Assembly: GCA_016932375.1 (NCBI GenBank)
Contig: JAFGDA010000130.1
Span: 1 to 25,437 of the forward strand
DNA from: Actinomycetota bacterium
Lineage (GTDB): Bacteria > Actinomycetota > Humimicrobiia > Humimicrobiales > Humimicrobiaceae
Length of the DNA: 25,437 nt
Direction: 5' to 3'
Within the stretch, counting starts at the first letter, position 1, and every line of letters starts with the position of its first letter. Below, one piece after another: positions 15,109-23,534 of this stretch. The notes under the pieces are model-generated. The model did not search any database, was not told where the DNA came from, and was given only the letters and a program-made list of their open reading frames with translations. A program made the position numbers and the translations under genes.

Positions 15109-16026
15109 ATGAAACTTGTACCAAGGATTATTATCGGTGTGGTTGTTTTTGTTGTTGTGCTGCTCCTGCTCCTGAACAGTTTTGTTGTAGTACAGGCTGG
15201 AAATGTAAAAGTGCTTACCCAGTTTGGCAGAACCATAGGAGTGACATTTTACCCGGGTATCCATATGAAAATACCATTCATCCAGAACGCGGTAAATTAT
15301 TCAACGAGACAGGTGACATACGAGACAAGCGACACATCCGAGGCAAGCAGCGCAAATTATCCCGACTATTCTGTTGATACAACATCTTCGGACGGCCAGC
15401 AGATACAGCTCAAATACACAATAAGGTTTGCCATAGATGCCAAAGAGGCCGAGTGGATATTGAACAACATAGGTACAATGGACCAGCTGGTTGAAAAGGT
15501 GGTAAAAACCGAAGCGAGGTCTCTTTCAAGGAATATCCCTAAGAAATATACTGCCGCGCAACTGTATTCTGAACAGGTTTTTGATGTGCAGAATGAAATA
15601 GAAAACGCACTCCGGCCGATTTTTGAAAAGAATGGTATAATTATGGACGAATTCCTGCTCAGGAAGATTGACTTTACCGAGCAGTATTTTAATGTACTGG
15701 AAGAAAAGCAGATTGCCGAAGAGAGGATTGTGGTTGAACAGAATATACTTGAGCAGGAAAAGATTAAAAAGGAACAGGCAATCATCCAGGCAGAAGCAGA
15801 AGCAAGGCAGATAGAGATCAAGGGAGAAGCCCTGAAAGCTTATCCACAGATAATCCAGCTGGAGTTCATCCAGAAGCTTTCACCCAATATTTCGTGGGGC
15901 ATACTGCCCGAAGGTGGAGTAGTTCCATTCCTGGACCTGAGCAATATTACGGAAAACATGGGTGGCGATTCAACCGCGGATACGCAGACACAGGTACAGG
16001 ACCAAACAGAAGAAGGACAGGAATAA
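15109..16026 (+). CDS. SPFH/Band 7 (prohibitin-like) membrane protein
   Basis: A 305-residue member of the SPFH superfamily (stomatin, prohibitin, HflK/C), which forms ring-like membrane scaffolds that regulate proteases or membrane domains. Residues about 7-30 form one N-terminal membrane helix. The SPFH core follows (VVVQAGNVKVLTQFGRTIG, PGIHMKIPFIQNAV) with LLRKIDFTEQYFNVLEEK near 195. A long Glu/Gln/Lys-rich coiled coil runs from about 200 to 245, and the acidic tail is Gln/Asp/Glu-rich. GGAGG sits 7 bases before the ATG. No NfeD partner is adjacent. The next gene follows after 26 bases, suggesting an operon. Confidence 0.9.
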   Translation: MKLVPRIIIGVVVFVVVLLLLLNSFVVVQAGNVKVLTQFGRTIGVTFYPGIHMKIPFIQNAVNYSTRQVTYETSDTSEASSANYPDYSVDTTSSDGQQIQLKYTIRFAIDAKEAEWILNNIGTMDQLVEKVVKTEARSLSRNIPKKYTAAQLYSEQVFDVQNEIENALRPIFEKNGIIMDEFLLRKIDFTEQYFNVLEEKQIAEERIVVEQNILEQEKIKKEQAIIQAEAEARQIEIKGEALKAYPQIIQLEFIQKLSPNISWGILPEGGVVPFLDLSNITENMGGDSTADTQTQVQDQTEEGQE

Positions 16027-16052
16027 GAGCATGAAAAACAAATAAAAATAAA

Positions 16053-16670
16053 ATGATAAAAATGAAGGCGGGATTTAAGGAAAGAGCAGTCAAATACCTC
16101 GAAACTGTTAAGACTTATAATAGGATTGCCGGAATATCCAAAATAACAAGAAGGTATTTTGCCATAAACGGGTTCGATGGAGTAATAACAAGCATAGGAA
16201 TACTGGCAGGAAATTATATAATAAAATCCGGGGACTATAAGAATGTAATCATAACGGGTCTCGCAGTTATAATCTCTCTCGGGGTCTCCGGGGTATGGAG
16301 CGCATACAATAGCGAATCAGCGGAGAGAAGAAAAGAAGTAAGTGACCTTGAAGAGTCCACCCTGTATGACCTGGGCGAGACAGTGATTTTCCGTGCACAG
16401 AGGTTTGCTGCCATTGTACTTGCTGCGGTAAACGGCCTTTCACCGGTGGTTACAGCTTTTATACCCCTGTCACCCTTTCTTTTCGGGTCCTTTATAAATA
16501 TAAACTGGTGCTACTGGATTGGTTTTGGGCTGGCATTTATAATACTTTTTGGTATCGGGCTGTTTTTGGGCAAAATTTCCCGGACCAGCCTTGTAATAAG
16601 CGGCCTGAAGATGCTGGTGGCAGGTGGATTCTGCATAGGGATAAGCATGCTCTTAAAATTCCTAAAATAA
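16053..16670 (+). CDS. VIT1/CCC1-family membrane transporter (probable iron or manganese)
   Basis: A 205-residue membrane protein. The segment RRYFAINGFDGVITSIGILAG followed by SGVWSAYNSESAERRKE resembles the VIT1/CCC1 core, in which an Asp in the first helix and acidic residues after the second helix bind Fe(II) or Mn(II). Further hydrophobic helices occur at about 120-140, 150-170 and 180-205, giving about five in all. The family exports or stores metal ions; specificity here is not readable. It lies 26 bases after the SPFH gene and ends 1-2 bases before a strong terminator. Family call is fairly sure, substrate is inferred. Confidence 0.75.
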   Translation: MIKMKAGFKERAVKYLETVKTYNRIAGISKITRRYFAINGFDGVITSIGILAGNYIIKSGDYKNVIITGLAVIISLGVSGVWSAYNSESAERRKEVSDLEESTLYDLGETVIFRAQRFAAIVLAAVNGLSPVVTAFIPLSPFLFGSFININWCYWIGFGLAFIILFGIGLFLGKISRTSLVISGLKMLVAGGFCIGISMLLKFLK

Positions 16671-16671
16671 A

Positions 16672-16695
16672 AAAGCCCCCTGTTAAGGGGGCTTT
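16672..16695. terminator. Strong hairpin terminator after the VIT gene
   Basis: AAAGCCCCC (16672-16680) pairs with GGGGGCTTT (16687-16695); the T-A at the loop base can extend it to 10 pairs. It has A and T flanks on both sides and may also act on the opposite strand, although glnA ends 78 bases away. Confidence 0.9.
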
Positions 16696-16773
16696 ATGTA
16701 ATGCCATTACGGAAAACCCAACCATCTTACAGAAAATGGCAGGAAAGGTATTCCAGCCATGCCATTGAGCTAT

Positions 16774-18111
16774 CTACAGGATTGCAAGGTATGTGTCCAG
16801 TTCATATTTTGAGACGTGGGTCCTGTATCTGTCCCACTCAATCTTTTTATTATCAATAAACTTATGGAAGATGTGATCGCCGAGAGTTTCCCTTACAAGT
16901 TCACTGTTTTCCATGTAACGGACCGCCTCATAGAGGTTATCCGGAAGTGTCTCGATTCCCTTTTCATTCATCCTTGCAGGATCCATTTCAAAGATGTTCT
17001 CTTCTACAGGTGCAGGGAGCTCATATTTGTCCTCTATTCCTTTTAGGCCCGCAGCAAGCATTACACTGAAGGCAAGATATGGGTTGCAGGCCGGATCCGG
17101 ACACCTGAATTCTACCCGGGTCGAAGACTCTTTTCCAGGTTTATACATCGGAACCCTTACAAGTGTAGACCTGTTTCTCCGGGCCCATGATATATATACC
17201 GGGGCTTCATATCCCGGTACAAGTCTCTTATAGGAATTTACCCACTGATTTGTAACAGCAACTATCTCCTTGCAGTGCTTCAATATCCCGGCTATATAAT
17301 GTTTGCCTTCCTGCGAAAGGTGGTACGGGTCATTAATATCATAAAACGCATTTCTGTCACCCCTGAAAAGAGACTGGTGGGTGTGCATCCCGCTTCCATT
17401 TTCCCCGAATAAAGGCTTGGGCATAAAAGTTGCGTATACGCCATTTCTGGTGGCAACTTCCTTTACAACAAGACGGTATGTCATGGAATTGTCTGCCATG
17501 GTAAGCGCATCTGTATAACGGAGGTCTATTTCGTGCTGTGAAGGCGCAACCTCGTGATGAGAGTATTCAACGCCTATTCCCATGGCTTCCATATATAGTA
17601 TGGTATTCCTTCTCAACTCCGTTGCCACATCAAGTGTCGTAAGGTCAAAATAGCCGCCTCTATCGAGTATCTGCGGTTCACCTGTGTCAGTTTTGAAGTA
17701 AAAGTATTCAAGCTCAGGCCCTACATAGAATGTATAGCCCAAATCCCTGGCTTTTTTAAGGGCCCTTTTTAAGACCCACCTCGGGTCGCCCTTGAAAGAC
17801 GTGCCATCCGGTTCCAGGATATCACAGAACATCCTGGCTACACCATTTTCTTTTGGGCCCCAGGGCAAAATCTGGAAAGTAGAGGGATCCGGCATTGCAA
17901 TAACGTCGCTTTCCTCTATTCTTGAAAAGCCCTCAATTGAGGACCCGTCAAAACCCATTCCTTCAGACAGGGCATTTTCAAGCTCTTCCACTGTAATGGC
18001 AAAGCTTTTGAGGATACCCTGGACATCCGTAAACCAGAAGCGTATAAACTTTATTCCTGCATCGTGGGCCTTCTTGAGCACATATTCTTTCATCTTATCA
18101 TTGTTTTCCAT
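16774..18111 (-). CDS. glnA: Glutamine synthetase, type I (alpha-type)
   Basis: Glutamine synthetase forms glutamine from glutamate, ammonia and ATP. The 445-residue protein has the beta-Grasp GFDGSSIEGF, the catalytic-core GPELEYFYF, SHHEVAPSQHEIDLRY, the signature FMPKPLFGENGSGMHTHQSLF and the substrate-binding ARRNRSTLVRVP. The length of about 445 and the DKYELPAPVEENIFEM segment resemble the GSI-alpha class, lacking the adenylylated tyrosine loop of GSI-beta. AGGAAA lies 5 bases before the ATG. A GlnR-like regulator gene sits directly upstream on the same strand, and the gap between them carries a promoter and a repeat that looks like a GlnR operator. Activity control is therefore likely transcriptional and by feedback. 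Confidence 0.97.
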   Translation of the reverse strand: MENNDKMKEYVLKKAHDAGIKFIRFWFTDVQGILKSFAITVEELENALSEGMGFDGSSIEGFSRIEESDVIAMPDPSTFQILPWGPKENGVARMFCDILEPDGTSFKGDPRWVLKRALKKARDLGYTFYVGPELEYFYFKTDTGEPQILDRGGYFDLTTLDVATELRRNTILYMEAMGIGVEYSHHEVAPSQHEIDLRYTDALTMADNSMTYRLVVKEVATRNGVYATFMPKPLFGENGSGMHTHQSLFRGDRNAFYDINDPYHLSQEGKHYIAGILKHCKEIVAVTNQWVNSYKRLVPGYEAPVYISWARRNRSTLVRVPMYKPGKESSTRVEFRCPDPACNPYLAFSVMLAAGLKGIEDKYELPAPVEENIFEMDPARMNEKGIETLPDNLYEAVRYMENSELVRETLGDHIFHKFIDNKKIEWDRYRTHVSKYELDTYLAIL

Positions 18112-18158
18112 TTCAATTTCCTTTCATTTTTTCAGGTGCCATTATTAAATTTTTAACT

Positions 18159-18204
18159 ATTATATCCTAAATGATATGGTTTTAGGTTAAATCCATGTTA
18201 AATC
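18159..18204 (-). promoter_or_regulatory. glnA promoter with a candidate GlnR operator
   Basis: On the minus strand TATAAT (18164-18159) predicts transcription about 40 bases before the glnA ATG. The -35 position (ACCTAA) is poor. Immediately upstream, at 18204-18185, the direct repeat TTAAC-n6-TTAAC gives the AC-n9-AC spacing known for actinobacterial GlnR boxes. A weak -35 overlapped by an upstream box suits activation. Confidence 0.55.
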
Positions 18205-18891
18205 TTATTCATTTTCTGGCGAGAACATATAACCGACATTCCTGATGGTTTTTAGCATGTCATTATAAGGAGGAGGTATTTTTGCCCTGAGTCTTCTCAT
18301 GTGGACATCTACAGTGCGGCTGCCCCCATAAAAATCATATCCCCACACTGATGAGAGAAGGTTTATACGTGTGAATACCCTGTTGCTGTTTTGCATCAGT
18401 ATCTTTAAAAGTTCAAATTCCTTAAAAGTCAGCTCAACAACCTTACCGTTTACAATTAGTTCATATTTATCAAGGTTAAGAATCAGTTTATTCACAATAA
18501 TGCTATTATCTGGCAGGGCGGCATTCGACTTTGTTAGGGAAAAGACGATGCGGGGCAAAAGCTCCTTTTTTAGCCTGTCAGGAAAGATAATATCATCAAG
18601 ATCCGGGGTATTTTCGGCAGCAAAGTCAATCTGTTCCGGCCGGATTATACCAATTATCACTTTTGCGGGGAAAGCCTGTTTCCTGTTTAGCTTATAAAGG
18701 GGAGCGCCTTCTTTAAGGTCTTTTTCATCGATGCCGGTCATATCAAGAAGTATAATACCGGCTTCCCTGAAGCCGGAACTCTCAGTATCAAGGATTTTTT
18801 CCAGCTTTATGGCAAAACCTGCACCGGCGGCTATTTTTGACACGACAATTGAGTTTTTGTCATCTACTGAAATTAGCAGAATATTTATCAT
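18205..18891 (-). CDS. Orphan OmpR-family regulator resembling actinobacterial GlnR
   Basis: A 228-residue regulator with an atypical receiver domain (1-115) and a winged-helix domain (about 135-226). The DNA-binding part contains LTFKEFELLKIL, NRVFTRINLL, VWGYDFYGGSRTVDVHMRRL and IRNVGYMF. These closely resemble actinobacterial GlnR as I recall it, including WGYD-[FY]-[FY]-GG-[ST]-RTVDVH. In the receiver, Asp50 lies in IILLDMTG, the position of the non-phosphorylated Asp in GlnR. The usual Thr/Ser after beta-4 and the Lys-Pro after beta-5 are absent (DDIIFPDRLKKEL), so phosphorelay is unlikely. No kinase is adjacent and glnA follows after 93 bases. AGGG precedes the ATG. A PhoB-type orphan regulator is the alternative. 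Confidence 0.8.
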   Translation of the reverse strand: MINILLISVDDKNSIVVSKIAAGAGFAIKLEKILDTESSGFREAGIILLDMTGIDEKDLKEGAPLYKLNRKQAFPAKVIIGIIRPEQIDFAAENTPDLDDIIFPDRLKKELLPRIVFSLTKSNAALPDNSIIVNKLILNLDKYELIVNGKVVELTFKEFELLKILMQNSNRVFTRINLLSSVWGYDFYGGSRTVDVHMRRLRAKIPPPYNDMLKTIRNVGYMFSPENE

Positions 18892-18936
18892 ATCCAGTCC
18901 CTGAATAATATATATTTAATCTAAAACTATCTGTAT

Positions 18937-18966
18937 ATTATAAGGTAAATGAGTAATTTATTTAAA
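18937..18966 (-). promoter_or_regulatory. Candidate promoter of the GlnR-like gene
   Basis: On the minus strand TTTAAA (18966-18961) and TATAAT (18942-18937) are separated by 18 bases, in the 82-base gap between the alcohol dehydrogenase stop and the regulator start. Confidence 0.5.
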
Positions 18967-18973
18967 CTGGAAG

Positions 18974-20260
18974 TCATTTTACATTAATAATGGTATTCAG
19001 GTTACCATCCACTGCTGCATTAAGGACCGGTCCCATATATTCATCAACCATATCTGCCGTTAGCGGAACAGGCATGTTCCGGAGCTTTAATTGAAGTTGC
19101 GGATCTTTTGCGGCGGATAGCGCCCTGTCAATGTGAGCCCGGGTGAACCCCTTGATCTCTTGCAGTGTTGTCGGGAAACCTGCTTTTTGTGCAAAGGCAA
19201 ACATTGCCCGGGCAACCTTAATGCCCAGCTGCCTGCCTGCGGCAGTATTGATATCCGCACCGGCGTATCCGTATTTTCTAAATATTTCTCCTAAAAGTTT
19301 GAGTGATTTTTCTATGGAAGGGGCAAAAAATACTGTATAGTAGGGATTCATTATGGCGCAGGCCCTCCCATGGCTCAGGATATCGACAAACGAAAAGCTG
19401 GTAAGATGTCCCCCGTTTGTTCCTCCGGTCATGATTGCATACCCCCCGAGGTCTGTCCCATAGCACAGGGCATCCCTCGATACCCTGTTGCCAGGATATC
19501 CTGTAATTATTTCCGGGAGGTGCCTTATAATCAGTTCAATGCCTTCAGAGGCGATAGCGGCTGCCTTTTTAAAATACGGCTTCCCCTCTGAGCCATACAG
19601 GACCTCGATAAGATGGGAAAGGCCGTCAAAAGCACCGTCCGAGGTTGCGGTCACCGGAGAGTTGCAGGTAACGCTGTAATCAAAGAAAGAAAAACATGGA
19701 ACGATAGCTTCATCAACAACCAGTTTTTTCTGGAAAACTGACATATCCGTAATGTTTGAGTATTTGGTAAGGTGGGCAGCAGAACTTGCAAGGGTCTGGA
19801 TTGCCATATGGGGGAGGATATCTTTGCTTTTTTTCCTGAGGGCTGCGGTTACAAGCCCTGTTCCAAAGTAATCATCTATTTTGCCCCTCAGGGTGTACAG
19901 GACTGCAGCCGCCTTGACTGCATCAATAGTGCTTCCTCCACCAAAGCTTATTGCCAGGCCGGGTTTTAACCGTTCAAGAATGCCTGTAATCCTTAAAAGG
20001 TCCTCCTTTGGAGCGTTGGGCCTGGAACCTTTTTCTATTTCAAGAAGCCTTACCCCGGATTTCTTCAGGCTTTCGCTAATGACTCCTACATAAACATCGC
20101 TGCCGGGAAAAGTACCCCTGAACAGGACAGCGGTCTTACTTATTCCTGATGTTATTTCCCCGACCCGGTTTAGGATACCGTGGCCATACAGGTATTTGCC
20201 ATCCTTGAATTCTTCAATCAACTGTATTGCCCTATGAAAATCTGGCAACGGTACCTCCAT
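18974..20260 (-). CDS. Iron-containing (group III) alcohol dehydrogenase family protein
   Basis: A 428-residue NAD(P)-dependent enzyme of the Fe-ADH superfamily. The N-terminal Rossmann-like domain has SFGGGSTIDAVKAAA, which binds the dinucleotide. In the C-terminal metal domain, DGAFDGLSHLIE supplies the Asp and the first His ligand. GGTNGGHLTSFSF and LSHGRACAIMNPYY supply the other two His positions, so the metal site looks intact. Substrate specificity (alcohol, diol or aldehyde) is not readable. A weak AGG lies about 9 bases before ATG 20260. Upstream is a 351-base gap, so it probably has its own promoter. It precedes the GlnR-like gene on the same strand but need not be functionally linked. 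Confidence 0.88.
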   Translation of the reverse strand: MEVPLPDFHRAIQLIEEFKDGKYLYGHGILNRVGEITSGISKTAVLFRGTFPGSDVYVGVISESLKKSGVRLLEIEKGSRPNAPKEDLLRITGILERLKPGLAISFGGGSTIDAVKAAAVLYTLRGKIDDYFGTGLVTAALRKKSKDILPHMAIQTLASSAAHLTKYSNITDMSVFQKKLVVDEAIVPCFSFFDYSVTCNSPVTATSDGAFDGLSHLIEVLYGSEGKPYFKKAAAIASEGIELIIRHLPEIITGYPGNRVSRDALCYGTDLGGYAIMTGGTNGGHLTSFSFVDILSHGRACAIMNPYYTVFFAPSIEKSLKLLGEIFRKYGYAGADINTAAGRQLGIKVARAMFAFAQKAGFPTTLQEIKGFTRAHIDRALSAAKDPQLQLKLRNMPVPLTADMVDEYMGPVLNAAVDGNLNTIINVK

Positions 20261-20611
20261 GTTTATAAACCTGTTATCATAAAGCAGTTACACGCATCCC
20301 TAATGTACGGCATTAAATGCATCAGTATAACGCCAGGGCCTTTGCTTCGAAGATCCAGGATTTTCTTAATCAGTTTCCATTTATATTAAATATTTAAAGT
20401 ATTACCAGTTTTTTATAGTATAGCAAATAAAAATAAGCAAAGTAACCGCCATGATGCCGGATAAGCGCCGGATAATTAAACACCATGAAATGTATGGGGT
20501 CTTAAGGTAATAATAAATAAAAGAATGAGGCTAAAATAGCCTCATTCTTTTGGTCCAGCCAAAACAGGGGGGAATGTTTCCCCTGCGGATGCTTAATATC
20601 GAATTACAGGC
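20261..20611. other. 351-base intergenic region
   Basis: Between the alcohol dehydrogenase start and the chemoreceptor stop. It contains a strong terminator (20519-20551) and a short tandem copy of GCCGGATAA (20456-20475). I see no coding frame with family resemblance and no recognisable RNA. Confidence 0.6.
20519..20551. terminator. Strong terminator of the chemotaxis operon
   Basis: A 15-base-pair stem, AAAAGAATGAGGCTA (20519-20533) with TAGCCTCATTCTTTT (20537-20551), around an AAA loop. It lies 61 bases past the chemoreceptor stop on the minus strand and is symmetrical enough to act on both strands. Confidence 0.9.
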
Positions 20612-22588
20612 TTAGTTCAACATGGCAACTGCGTCTGCAAGTTCCTTTGCCAGTTTGTTAAGCTGCTGGCATGCAGCTGCTGACTGTTGCGTCCCCGCAG
20701 TTACCTGTTTTGCGACGAATGCAACCGATTCAATGTTTTTTGATATCTGCTCGGCAGCGCTGGATTGTTCCCCTGCTGCAGTGGCGACCTGCTGTGATAT
20801 ATCGGTTACCTTCTGTGATTCGGTAAGTATGTTTTTAAATGATTCCCGGGCTTCATTTGCCTTCTGGACCGCTTCCTCCGATTTTTTTGAATAATTATCC
20901 ACAACCTCTTCGGTGTCCCTCGTACCGGCCTGTATGGCCTTTACTGTCGAGGTTACTTCTTTTGTTGTTTTAAGCGTCCTTTCAGCCAATTTCCTTACCT
21001 CATCTGCAACCACTGCAAAACCCCTCCCATGCTCGCCGGCACGGGCAGCCTCGATTGCAGCATTTAATGCAAGCAGGTTTGTCTGGTCGGCAATATCGTC
21101 TATCACTGATACTATCTGGCCTATCTGTTCAGATTGGCCAGAAAGCTCATTTAAGACCCTCGCTATTTCCCTCGATGAAGAAGCAACTTCTTTTATTGAA
21201 TCTATGGTTTTTTCAAGGACCTGGCCGCCACTGGAAGCTGCAGAATCAGCATTCCTTACAGTTTTCAGCAGGTCTTCAGTATTTTTGCTTGTTTCAAGTA
21301 TTGTCTGGCTCATTTCTTCTATTGCTGTCGCAACTTCACCTGTCTGCCTTGCCTGTTGTTCGGCCCCTGCAGCCATCTCTTCAGATGATGAAGCTATCTC
21401 ATCAGATGAAGAAGTAAGCTGTTCGGTTATTTCCTCCACTTTTCTCTGGATTCCGTATTCTTTAGATAAATCTCTCAATATTACCAATCCACCCATGATT
21501 ACACCTTCAAGATCCCTGAGAGGACCAACACTTGCAGCAACAGGTATTTCCTTTCCATTCCTGTTTTTGATTTTTACTCTTACTCCTGTAAAGGTTTTCT
21601 CCTCGGCCATGGCTTTTTTAATAATACAGTTAGTTTCACAGATACTGGTATTTAGCATATCCTTACAGGTCATTTTCCCAACCGCTTCTTCATATGAATA
21701 ACCGCATATTCCGGCACAGGATTCATTCATATAGGTGACCGTAAGGTCCTTATTAACAGTAATGAATGGGTCTGTTATACCTTTTTTAATTGATTCGCCG
21801 CTTCCGATTACGCCGTTCAGCATCTCCCTCAGTGAATCTGCCATTATTCCCACTTCATTGGTAGAGTAATATTCAAGTTTTGTCCTGAGGTCCCCCCTGG
21901 CCAGTTTTTTTGTGTAATCCAGGACCATGTTTATGGGAGTGGTTATGCTTCTTGCAATAAGGAATGCCAGTATAAATCCCAGTACAAGAATAACCGACAT
22001 GATAATTGTTATCTGTGTAAGCAGGTTTGTTTTGATCCTGCTCAGGTCATCGACGTATATGCCACTTCCTATTATCCAGCCCCATGGTTTAAATCCCTTT
22101 ACATAGGAGATTTTGGGAGACGGTTTTTCCTCACCGGGTTTGGGCCACTCATACGACAGGGACCCTTCACCTTCTGTATTTACGATATTTACGAATTCCA
22201 CGAAGATCCTGGTCCCGTTCGGGTCCTTGTAATCGTTAAGGTCCTGGCCCTCGAGTTCGGCCTGGATTGGGTGCATAATCATGACAGGGGTGGAGTCATT
22301 TATCCAGTAGTAATTATCACCCTCATACCTGAGACTCCTAATATCTTCCATTGCCATTTCCTTTGCATCATCTTCCGATATGAGCCCTTTTTGCGCCCTG
22401 TCATAGTACATCTCGATTGTACTGCAGGATGTTTCAACAAGGTTCTTAAGCTTGCTGATTGCCTGGTCATTTAATGTGTTGTTGATGGTCGGTATGGAAA
22501 AGCCGACAAGGCCGCCAAACAACACTACCATTACTACAATAAACATTAGTATCTGGTTCCTTAGTTTCATGTTTTTTAATAATTTCAT
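20612..22588 (-). CDS. Methyl-accepting chemotaxis protein with Cache, HAMP and PAS domains
   Basis: A 658-residue transmembrane chemoreceptor. Order: membrane helix 1 (about 12-33), extracytoplasmic single Cache-type domain (35-185, with NYYWINDSTPVMIMHP and GWIIGSGIYVDDL), membrane helix 2 (190-212), HAMP (213-265), PAS (268-385), then the methyl-accepting coiled coil (395-658). The hairpin tip, about 498-538, holds NLLALNAAIEAARAGEHGRGF and FAVVADEVRKLAERT, which dock CheA and CheW. The PAS domain has five cysteines (291, 295, 308, 317, 321), including SICETNC, and might sense redox or bind a cofactor. It is last in a cheA-pilZ-cheW-mcp operon and is followed by a terminator. No C-terminal CheR-tethering pentapeptide is seen. 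Confidence 0.95.
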   Translation of the reverse strand: MKLLKNMKLRNQILMFIVVMVVLFGGLVGFSIPTINNTLNDQAISKLKNLVETSCSTIEMYYDRAQKGLISEDDAKEMAMEDIRSLRYEGDNYYWINDSTPVMIMHPIQAELEGQDLNDYKDPNGTRIFVEFVNIVNTEGEGSLSYEWPKPGEEKPSPKISYVKGFKPWGWIIGSGIYVDDLSRIKTNLLTQITIIMSVILVLGFILAFLIARSITTPINMVLDYTKKLARGDLRTKLEYYSTNEVGIMADSLREMLNGVIGSGESIKKGITDPFITVNKDLTVTYMNESCAGICGYSYEEAVGKMTCKDMLNTSICETNCIIKKAMAEEKTFTGVRVKIKNRNGKEIPVAASVGPLRDLEGVIMGGLVILRDLSKEYGIQRKVEEITEQLTSSSDEIASSSEEMAAGAEQQARQTGEVATAIEEMSQTILETSKNTEDLLKTVRNADSAASSGGQVLEKTIDSIKEVASSSREIARVLNELSGQSEQIGQIVSVIDDIADQTNLLALNAAIEAARAGEHGRGFAVVADEVRKLAERTLKTTKEVTSTVKAIQAGTRDTEEVVDNYSKKSEEAVQKANEARESFKNILTESQKVTDISQQVATAAGEQSSAAEQISKNIESVAFVAKQVTAGTQQSAAACQQLNKLAKELADAVAMLN

Positions 22589-22641
22589 TTTTTACTCTCT
22601 TTCTTAATAAAGATTTTTTATTGAAATGAATGGATACACAA

Positions 22642-23115
22642 CTAATTTTTTTCAATTATCATTTTTTCATTTTCAAGAAGCAGCTTATCCAGGTTTATAA
22701 GTATTAACAGCCTGTCATCAAGTTTTCCTACCCCGTTTATATACTCGGACTCGATTCCTGCAATTACCGGGGGTGGGGGTTCGATAGATGAAAGAGGTAT
22801 CCTCAGGACCTCGGAAACACTGTCAACTATGAACCCGAGCGTCTTTCCCCCTATGTCAGTAACTATTATACGGGTATCCTTCTCTTCTTCCTTTCCCTGT
22901 ATATTAAATCTTTTCCTGAAGTCTATTACGGGTATAACCTTTCCCCTTAAATTTATAACTCCTTCCACGAACTCCGGGGTTCTGGGGATCCTGGTTATTT
23001 CAATCATTCTTATGATTTCCTGGACTTTCAGTATGTCTACCGCGAATTCTTCTTCAGCAACCTTGAAAGTGACCAGTTCCCTTATTGTTGCTTCATTTGT
23101 TTTTTTATCTTCCAT
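22642..23115 (-). CDS. cheW: Chemotaxis coupling protein CheW
   Basis: CheW links chemoreceptors to CheA. The 157-residue single-domain protein shows LVTFKVAEEEFAVDILKVQEI, MIEITRIPRTPEFVEGVINLRGKVIPVIDFRKRF and GFIVDSVSEVLRI, the typical CheW fold with the conserved arginine before GK. AGGAG lies 8 bases before the ATG. It sits 13 bases after the PilZ gene and 53 bases before the chemoreceptor gene. Confidence 0.96.
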   Translation of the reverse strand: MEDKKTNEATIRELVTFKVAEEEFAVDILKVQEIIRMIEITRIPRTPEFVEGVINLRGKVIPVIDFRKRFNIQGKEEEKDTRIIVTDIGGKTLGFIVDSVSEVLRIPLSSIEPPPPVIAGIESEYINGVGKLDDRLLILINLDKLLLENEKMIIEKN

Positions 23116-23128
23116 TTAAGATGCTCCT

Positions 23129-23521
23129 TTAATGTTCAAGGTTTTTATTGATAAAATTGATCAGGCCTGCCGCATCGTTTTCATAAAAATTAACAAACCT
23201 TATTCCTATATCATAAGAAGCTCCTTTTTTTAGTTCTTCAATTCTTACGACCCTGCCTATTATGCTTATTGGATGGCACAGGGAAGCTTCTCCTATTTTC
23301 CTGAAGCGCGGGTTATCCTCTTTTCCGCCTGTGAGGGCGATTTTTAAATGTAAGAAGGTCCCAATTTTATACTCCTTTTCTGATTGGAACAACAGCCCGC
23401 TCCCGCTGATGTCTTTTATATTTGATAAAATATATTTTTTTTCCTCGATGGGGTGTTTTAACTCCCTGAATTCGATAAGCGTTTTTTTATCGATCCGTGC
23501 AAATTTTCTTTTTTCCCTCAT
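23129..23521 (-). CDS. PilZ-domain c-di-GMP-binding protein
   Basis: A 130-residue protein consisting of one PilZ domain, which binds cyclic di-GMP and alters motility or exopolysaccharide output. Both binding motifs are present: RxxxR in RKFAR near the N-terminus and DxSxxG in DISGSG, followed by beta-barrel strands including ASYDIGIRFVNF. ATG 23521 is preferred because AGGG lies 5 bases upstream. The frame is open further upstream to TTG 23542, which has no ribosome site and would overlap cheA. Its place between cheA and cheW suggests c-di-GMP input to this chemosensory pathway; this is inferred. Confidence 0.88.
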   Translation of the reverse strand: MREKRKFARIDKKTLIEFRELKHPIEEKKYILSNIKDISGSGLLFQSEKEYKIGTFLHLKIALTGGKEDNPRFRKIGEASLCHPISIIGRVVRIEELKKGASYDIGIRFVNFYENDAAGLINFINKNLEH

Positions 23522-23534
23522 TTTTACCCTAAGA

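Noticed and set aside
20913..21701. 262-residue plus-strand open frame
   Set aside because: It is antisense to the chemoreceptor signalling domain; Ser/Ala-rich low-complexity translation with no ribosome site.
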